Of a stretch of DNA of 64,000 nucleotides, positions 59,409-64,000 are shown piece by piece. How positions within the stretch are numbered: position 1 is the first letter of the stretch; each line of letters starts with the position of its first letter. The notes under the pieces were generated by a model. That model made no database searches and had not been told where the DNA came from. It saw only the letters and a list, made by a program, of their open reading frames with translations. The translations under genes and the position numbers were made by a program. Source of the stretch: an uncultured Adlercreutzia sp. (GTDB taxonomy: Bacteria > Actinomycetota > Coriobacteriia > Coriobacteriales > Eggerthellaceae); assembly GCF_958431955.1 (NCBI RefSeq), contig NZ_CAUASN010000010.1, positions 1-64,000 of the forward strand, given 5' to 3'.

Positions 59409-60791
59409 GTGGAGGTTCCCGCCACCATCGATGTGACTGCCAAGGGCGGGGCGCTCGCCGCCGCGGCGGCCGGCCGCTTCGACGCGTTGCCCATCTACAA
59501 GCCCGAGATCGAGTGCGCGTCGCGCGAGGAGATCCGCGCCGTGCAGCTTGCCAAGCTGAAGGAGACGGTGGCCTACGCCTACGAGCGCGTGCCGTACTAC
59601 CGCGAGAAGATGGACGAGATGGGCGTGGCGCCCGCCGACATCCAGACGCTGGACGATGTGCGCAAGCTGCCCTTCACCGACAAGGCCGTGCTGCGCGACA
59701 CCTTCCCCTTCGGGCTGTTCGCCGTGCCCATGGACGAGATCCGCGAGCTGCACTCCTCATCGGGAACCACGGGAAAGCCCGTGGTGGTGGGCTATACCGA
59801 AGGCGACATGGATATGTGGAGCGAGTGCATCGCGCGGCTCGTGCAGATGGCGGGCGTCGTGCCCGGGGATGTGGCCCAGATGGCCTTCGGCTACGGCATG
59901 TTCACCGGCGGCTTCGGGCTGCACTACGGCCTGCAGCGCCTGGGCTGCGCCATGATCCCGGCCGGATCGGGCAACACCGAGCGCCATATCCAGATGATCG
60001 AGGACTACGGCACCACGGTGCTCGTGGCCACGCCCTCCTATGCCATGCACATCTGCGAGGTGGGGGAGGCCATGGGCTACGACTGGGAAGCCTCGCCCCT
60101 TCGCGTGGGCCTCTTCGGCGGCGAGCCGTGCCCGCCGGGGCTCAAGGCCGAGATCGAGCGCCGCATGCACATCGTGTGCACCGACAACTACGGGCTCACC
60201 GAGGTGATGGGGCCGGGCGTGTCGGGCGAGTGCCTGGCCGAGCGCTTCCAGCAGCACATCGCCGAGGACCACTTCCTGTGGGAGGTGGTCGATCCTGAGA
60301 CCGGCGAGCCGGTGGGCGAGGGCGAGGTGGGCGAGCTCGTGCTCACGCCGCTTTGCAAGCAGGGCATTCCCGTGCTGCGCTACCGTACCCACGACCTGAC
60401 CGCCGTGCACACCGAGCCCTGCGCCTGCGGGCGCACCCTGGCGCGCATGGACAAGGTGCGCTCGCGCTCGGACGATATGCTCATCATCCGCGGCACCAAC
60501 GTATTCCCCTCGCAGATCGAGGACGTGCTCACGGGCATCGAGGAGGTCACGCCCCACTACCACATCATCGTGCGGACGAAGAGCGGCATGGACGAGCTCA
60601 TCGTGGAGACCGAGCTGCGCCCCGAGGCGTTCTCCGATTCCTTCGAGTCCATGGACGCCCTGCGCGCCCGCATCGCCGAGAAGCTGAAGGGCACCCTGCT
60701 CGTGGCGCCGACGGTGCGCCTCGTGGAGCCCGGCGGGATCGAGCGCGCCATCGGCAAGGCGAAGCACGTCGACGACCAGCGCGGGAAATAG
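59409..60791 (+). CDS. paaK: Phenylacetate-CoA ligase-like enzyme, copy 2
   Basis: This 460-residue ligase has LHSSSGTTGKPVVVGYT, YGLTEVMGPGV and SRSDDMLIIRGTNVFPSQIE. It is about 25 residues longer than copy 1 at the N terminus and clearly diverged, so the two probably differ in substrate (for example phenylacetate against indole- or hydroxyphenylacetate). GTG 59409 follows the ACT gene by two bases. Confidence 0.9.
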   Translation: MEVPATIDVTAKGGALAAAAAGRFDALPIYKPEIECASREEIRAVQLAKLKETVAYAYERVPYYREKMDEMGVAPADIQTLDDVRKLPFTDKAVLRDTFPFGLFAVPMDEIRELHSSSGTTGKPVVVGYTEGDMDMWSECIARLVQMAGVVPGDVAQMAFGYGMFTGGFGLHYGLQRLGCAMIPAGSGNTERHIQMIEDYGTTVLVATPSYAMHICEVGEAMGYDWEASPLRVGLFGGEPCPPGLKAEIERRMHIVCTDNYGLTEVMGPGVSGECLAERFQQHIAEDHFLWEVVDPETGEPVGEGEVGELVLTPLCKQGIPVLRYRTHDLTAVHTEPCACGRTLARMDKVRSRSDDMLIIRGTNVFPSQIEDVLTGIEEVTPHYHIIVRTKSGMDELIVETELRPEAFSDSFESMDALRARIAEKLKGTLLVAPTVRLVEPGGIERAIGKAKHVDDQRGK

Positions 60792-60833
60792 GCCGCATCG
60801 GGCGGCAATCGCGCAGGAAGGGGCGGCTGCTCC

Positions 60834-61805
60834 ATGGAAACCTCGGAAGCCCTGTCCGGCACCTCTCCCGCGGGCCCATCGGCCCCCGTCGTCGGGCGCT
60901 TCGCGCCGTCGCCTTCGGGGCGCATGCACGCGGGAAACATCTTCTCCGCGCTCGTCGCCTGGCTTGTGGCGAAGTCCCAGGGCGGCCGCATCGTGCTGCG
61001 CATCGAGGACTTGGATCGGGATCGCTCGAAGCCCTGCTTCGCCGATGCCGTGCAGCGCGATTTCGAGCGGCTCGGCCTCACGTGGGACGCGGGCCCCTGC
61101 TTCCAGCACGACCGCGACGAGGCGTACCGGGCGGCGCTCGAGTCCCTCGAAAGGCGGGGGCTTCTGTACCCGTGCTACTGCACCCGGGCAGACCTTCACG
61201 CCGCCTCGGCTCCCCACCGCGGCGAGAAGCCGGTGTACCCGGGCACCTGCAGGCACTTGAGCGACGCCGAGCGCGCCTGCCGGGAGCGCGAGGGGCGCAG
61301 AGCCGCCACGCGCCTTATAGTTCCCGACCGCGAAGTCGCCCTGCGCGATCTCATCCAGGGCGATTACGCGCAGAACCTCGCCGAGGAGTGCGGGGACTTC
61401 CTCGTGCGCCGGGCCGACGGGGCCTTCGCCTACCAGCTGGCCGTGGTGGTGGACGACGCCGCCCAGGGGGTGAATTCAGTGGTGCGAGGCGTGGACCTGC
61501 TGTGCTCCACACCGCAGCAGATATACCTGCAGGAACTTCTGGGGCTTCCGCGCGCGGCCTACGCCCACGTGCCGCTCATCGTGGGGGAGCTGAACCGGCG
61601 GCTGTCGAAGCGCGACCGTGACGCCGCCCTCGACGAGCTTCTGGCGCGCTACCGCACGCCCGAGGCGGTGATCGGGCACATCGCGGGCATCACGGGGCTG
61701 GCGCCGACGGACGAGCCGGCCACTCCCGAGGAGCTGCTGCGCGATTTCTCCCTCGAGGACCTCGGGGCGCGCTTCCCCGACCTCGTCCAGATTCCCTGGC
61801 ACTAG
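60834..61805 (+). CDS. gluQ: Glutamyl-Q tRNA(Asp) synthetase
   Basis: This 323-residue protein resembles the catalytic half of glutamyl-tRNA synthetase: VGRFAPSPSGRMHAGNIFSA (HIGH-like), RIEDLDRDRSKP, a Cys cluster CYC...GTC and LSKRDRDAAL (KMSKS-like). There is no anticodon-binding domain. It attaches glutamate to queuosine in tRNA-Asp. A 15-residue Ser/Pro/Ala-rich head precedes the domain. Confidence 0.9.
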   Translation: METSEALSGTSPAGPSAPVVGRFAPSPSGRMHAGNIFSALVAWLVAKSQGGRIVLRIEDLDRDRSKPCFADAVQRDFERLGLTWDAGPCFQHDRDEAYRAALESLERRGLLYPCYCTRADLHAASAPHRGEKPVYPGTCRHLSDAERACREREGRRAATRLIVPDREVALRDLIQGDYAQNLAEECGDFLVRRADGAFAYQLAVVVDDAAQGVNSVVRGVDLLCSTPQQIYLQELLGLPRAAYAHVPLIVGELNRRLSKRDRDAALDELLARYRTPEAVIGHIAGITGLAPTDEPATPEELLRDFSLEDLGARFPDLVQIPWH

Positions 61806-61826
61806 GACCTTCGGGAGGACGCTGCC

Positions 61827-62756
61827 CTAGAGCATGAGCGCCGCGGCGTAGAAGGCACCGAGCGCGACATTCACGCTGGCCACCTGCCCCATGGCGCCGA
61901 TGCGGGCGGCAGGGGAGAGGGGGTTTCTCCACTGCGCGGCGAAAAGCGGGTAGGCGGCAAGCGCCATGAAGGGCATCACGATGAGGCCGCGGGAAAACCA
62001 CAGGGCGACGACGAGGGCGATGAGGACGACCCAGGCGGCCATGAGCCCGTGGTAGGCCGCCCGCGCGCGCTCGCGGCCCAGCAACACCGGAAGCGTGCGG
62101 CGCCCGGCCTCAATGTCCTTCTCGATATCGCAGGCATTGTTGGTCATCATGATGAGCCCCACCCCGATGACGGTGGGCAGCGCCCAGACGAGCACCGTGA
62201 AGTCGAGCACGCCGGTGAGCGCCTGGAAGCAGGCCAGGGGGATAAGACCGCCCATCACGATACCGCTGACCGCCTCGCCCACGGGCAGGTAGGACAGCGG
62301 CGTCTTGCCGCCCGAGTAGGCGACGACGATGACGGCTCCGACGAGGGCGATGACGAGGGGGATGGGCCCCCGGGCGGCGATCACGAGGACGCCGAGCAGG
62401 AAGGCGGCGGCCAAAAAGCCGATGGCGAGCCGGCGCACCGATCGGGGGTTCACGTTGTTGTACACGAGCACGGCATCGGTGACCTCCACGTTGTCGTCGG
62501 CCGTGTCGCTACCCTTCACGAAGTCGAAGTAGTCGTTGAACGTGTTCACCGACGCCTGCATGAGGACGCAGATGACGAGCAGGAGCGCGGCCATGAGCGG
62601 GGAGGGCTCGTAGCCGCGGCCCACGGCGCATCCCACCGCCACCAGCACGGGCATGACGGAGGCGGGCCAGGTGTGCACCGCCGCCAGCTGCCAGGCCAGG
62701 GCGGGGGAGAGGGGAGAGTACCCTCCCCTCTTGCTCTGCTCTGATATCGTACTCAT
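61827..62756 (-). CDS. menA: 1,4-dihydroxy-2-naphthoate polyprenyltransferase (UbiA family)
   Basis: This 309-residue membrane protein with about nine helices has the first aspartate motif NTFNDYFDFVKGSD and the second DIEKDIEAGRRTLPV. It makes demethylmenaquinone from a naphthoate precursor and a polyprenyl diphosphate, consistent with a menaquinone-based anaerobic respiration. TATAAT at 62799-62794 is a good -10 about 38 bases before ATG 62756. Confidence 0.88.
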   Translation of the reverse strand: MSTISEQSKRGGYSPLSPALAWQLAAVHTWPASVMPVLVAVGCAVGRGYEPSPLMAALLLVICVLMQASVNTFNDYFDFVKGSDTADDNVEVTDAVLVYNNVNPRSVRRLAIGFLAAAFLLGVLVIAARGPIPLVIALVGAVIVVAYSGGKTPLSYLPVGEAVSGIVMGGLIPLACFQALTGVLDFTVLVWALPTVIGVGLIMMTNNACDIEKDIEAGRRTLPVLLGRERARAAYHGLMAAWVVLIALVVALWFSRGLIVMPFMALAAYPLFAAQWRNPLSPAARIGAMGQVASVNVALGAFYAAALML

Positions 62757-62793
62757 GTTCGCTTCTTCCAATTCTCGAAAACTACCTCGGGTT

Positions 62794-62799
62794 ATTATA
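62794..62799 (-). promoter_or_regulatory. -10 box of menA
   Basis: A perfect TATAAT on the minus strand lies directly after the terminator of the upstream lipoprotein gene. The -35 position is GC-rich and does not match. Confidence 0.5.
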
Positions 62800-62802
62800 G
62801 AA

Positions 62803-62828
62803 GAAGGCGCCCTTTGCGGGGCGCCTTC
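62803..62828 (-). terminator. Terminator of the lipoprotein gene
   Basis: A 10-bp stem GAAGGCGCCC/GGGCGCCTTC lies 26 bases after the stop, followed on the minus strand by TTCTATAAT, where the menA -10 box begins. Confidence 0.7.
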
Positions 62829-62853
62829 GGCACGAGACGGCATCGCCTCCGCG

Positions 62854-63450
62854 CTAATTGGTCATGAGCGCCGCAGCGATGTCGCCGGATGTCGACGACG
62901 CCGGCTCCCATCCGTTGTCGGTCTTCGTGTAGTTGATCGTGACCGGCTCGGTTGCGGCCAGCTCCACGCCGTCCAGGGATCCGATGACGATCTCGCCGAT
63001 CTTCTTGTTGATGTCGTCGTTGGAGAGCCCCACGAGCGAATCGGGATCCTCGGTGATCGCGTCGACTGCGGCCTGCAGCGCCTGCTGGTAGCCGGTGTAG
63101 CTCTTGCAGGTGAGCGTGATCTGGGCCTTGGCCGTATCGCCTTCGACACTGATGGAGTCGATGCTGTAGTCGAAGCCCTCGAGGTAGGCCTTCATGAACT
63201 CCACGCCGTCGATGCCGTACACCGACAGCTGGCTCATGTTGATGCTCTCGGAGAAGTCGGTGACGAAGGAGTCGTCGATGTTCTTGATGCTATCGAGCTC
63301 GCTCGTGAGCTTCTCGCGAATGACATCCTCGGCGCTCTGGCCGCCCGAGCAGCCTCCGAGGACGCAAAGCCCCGCAGCCATCGTCAAGGCGACGAGAGCA
63401 GCGAGAATCCCATGAGTAAGGGTACACGATTTCGACTTTACATAACACAT
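62854..63450 (-). CDS. Lipoprotein of unknown function
   Basis: This 198-residue protein has a lipoprotein signal: basic start, hydrophobic 14-31, and lipobox VLGGC with Cys at 34. The mature part is acidic and mixed helix/strand, starting SAEDVIREKLTSELDSIKN, and ends WEPASSTSGDIAAALMTN. It resembles the DUF5105-type lipoproteins, though not certainly. AAAGGATG precedes the ATG at 8 bases. Confidence 0.78.
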   Translation of the reverse strand: MCYVKSKSCTLTHGILAALVALTMAAGLCVLGGCSGGQSAEDVIREKLTSELDSIKNIDDSFVTDFSESINMSQLSVYGIDGVEFMKAYLEGFDYSIDSISVEGDTAKAQITLTCKSYTGYQQALQAAVDAITEDPDSLVGLSNDDINKKIGEIVIGSLDGVELAATEPVTINYTKTDNGWEPASSTSGDIAAALMTN

Positions 63451-63496
63451 ATTATCATCCTTTCATCTCTCAAGGGACAGAAAGCGAGAGTGGCGG

Positions 63497-64000
63497 CTAG
63501 CCCCAGGCGCTGCCGCCGCCGGTGCCCGGGACATCTTGGATCGAGCCGGCGGCGTCGCCGAGGATGGCCGAGTAGTCGCCGGTCTGCATCGCCTCGAGGA
63601 GCACGGGCATCATGAGCGCGACGCTCACGGCGTTGAGCGTCAGCGCCACCGCGGCGATGACGATGCCCATGAGCGCGGTCTGCTTGAGGGCGCGGGCGTA
63701 CAAGCGCTCGGAAGGCTCCATGGCCGCCAGGGTGCGGCGCACCTTCGCGAAGGCGATAATGCCGCATACGAGCGCCACCGTGCTCAGGGCCACGCCGCCG
63801 ATGATGAGGGACACCGGGCCGGCAATGGTGGCGATGGTGGCCAAGGTGCGCGCGGACTTCAGCTCGTAGTCGGTGCCCGTGGGGCGCGGCACCTGCGGCT
63901 CTTGCGGCCCGGGCAACCCCGCAGGGTCGCCTCCGGTCGGAAGCTGGCCCTCGGGACTGTCGGCGCCCGAGGGCTCCTCGGGTTTCCTCTGCTGCAGATC
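63497..64000 (-). CDS. DUF4190-like membrane protein, 5' end beyond window
   Basis: The frame is open from the stop at 63497 to the window edge. The visible 167 residues have a Pro/Glu/Gln-rich head, two main hydrophobic helices (TIATIAGPVSLIIGGVALST and ALMGIVIAAVALTLNAVSVA) joined by a basic loop FAKVRRTLAAMEPSE, and a short tail. This order is that of DUF4190-type proteins. A TTG at 63916 is possible but the frame continues upstream, so the gene is partial. Confidence 0.65.
   Translation of the reverse strand, partial: DLQQRKPEEPSGADSPEGQLPTGGDPAGLPGPQEPQVPRPTGTDYELKSARTLATIATIAGPVSLIIGGVALSTVALVCGIIAFAKVRRTLAAMEPSERLYARALKQTALMGIVIAAVALTLNAVSVALMMPVLLEAMQTGDYSAILGDAAGSIQDVPGTGGGSAWG

Overview
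The window is GC-rich (about two thirds G+C by eye) with dense, short-spaced genes. It looks like an anaerobic actinobacterium of the Coriobacteriia, most likely an Eggerthellaceae member. The reasons are three Tat-exported FAD flavoprotein reductases, each beside a membrane-embedded LuxR-type regulator, an Ech-type energy-converting [NiFe] hydrogenase, indolepyruvate:ferredoxin oxidoreductase with aryl-CoA ligases, ackA/pta, and menaquinone and haem genes. The genus cannot be fixed from sequence reading alone.

Left end (1-7000): a partial tRNA-Gly and a tRNA-Val, followed by a roughly 6.1 kb integrated island bounded by a 60-bp direct repeat (59/60 identical), one copy of which is the 3' end of the tRNA-Val gene (857-916 and 6921-6980). 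The island is visibly AT-richer than its surroundings. It carries a broken tyrosine integrase and an overlapping three-gene set (DUF3467, a possible BECR-type nuclease, DUF2283). Next come a lipoprotein, then a class III nucleotidyl cyclase whose start overlaps the stop of a three-helix membrane protein of the Pycsar-effector type. Upstream of these are a fragment of an S24 (LexA/CI-like) repressor, a two-helix coiled-coil membrane protein and a Cro/CI-type regulator, and finally two frameshifted small genes. I read the island as an anti-phage (Pycsar) defence island that has lost mobility but kept its defence genes open.

7.0-31.5 kb: core genes. These are an amino-acid antiporter, lipid kinase, RNase D, YugP protease, exonuclease VII (xseAB), acetate kinase, a flavoprotein/LuxR pair, phosphotransacetylase, UDP-galactopyranose mutase with a glycosyltransferase, pantothenate kinase, DNA polymerase IV and DegV. 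An ileS-lspA-rluD-hemH run follows.

31.5-42.4 kb: two more flavoprotein/LuxR pairs, a LysR regulator divergent from a radical-SAM HemN-like enzyme, a tRNA-Pro, and intergenic repeat structures of unknown function.

42.5-64 kb: a BrnQ transporter, a six-gene Ech hydrogenase operon (echABCDEF), pgsA and a VanW-domain protein. Then comes a cluster for oxidative use of aromatic 2-oxo acids (paaK-ACT-dac-FHA-iorAB-ACT-paaK). The end holds gluQ, menA, a lipoprotein and a membrane protein that runs off the window. Functionally, 2-oxo-acid oxidation by IorAB would yield reduced ferredoxin for the Ech hydrogenase and aryl-CoA for substrate-level ATP formation. The exported flavoproteins would be respiratory sinks, probably fed through menaquinone (inference).
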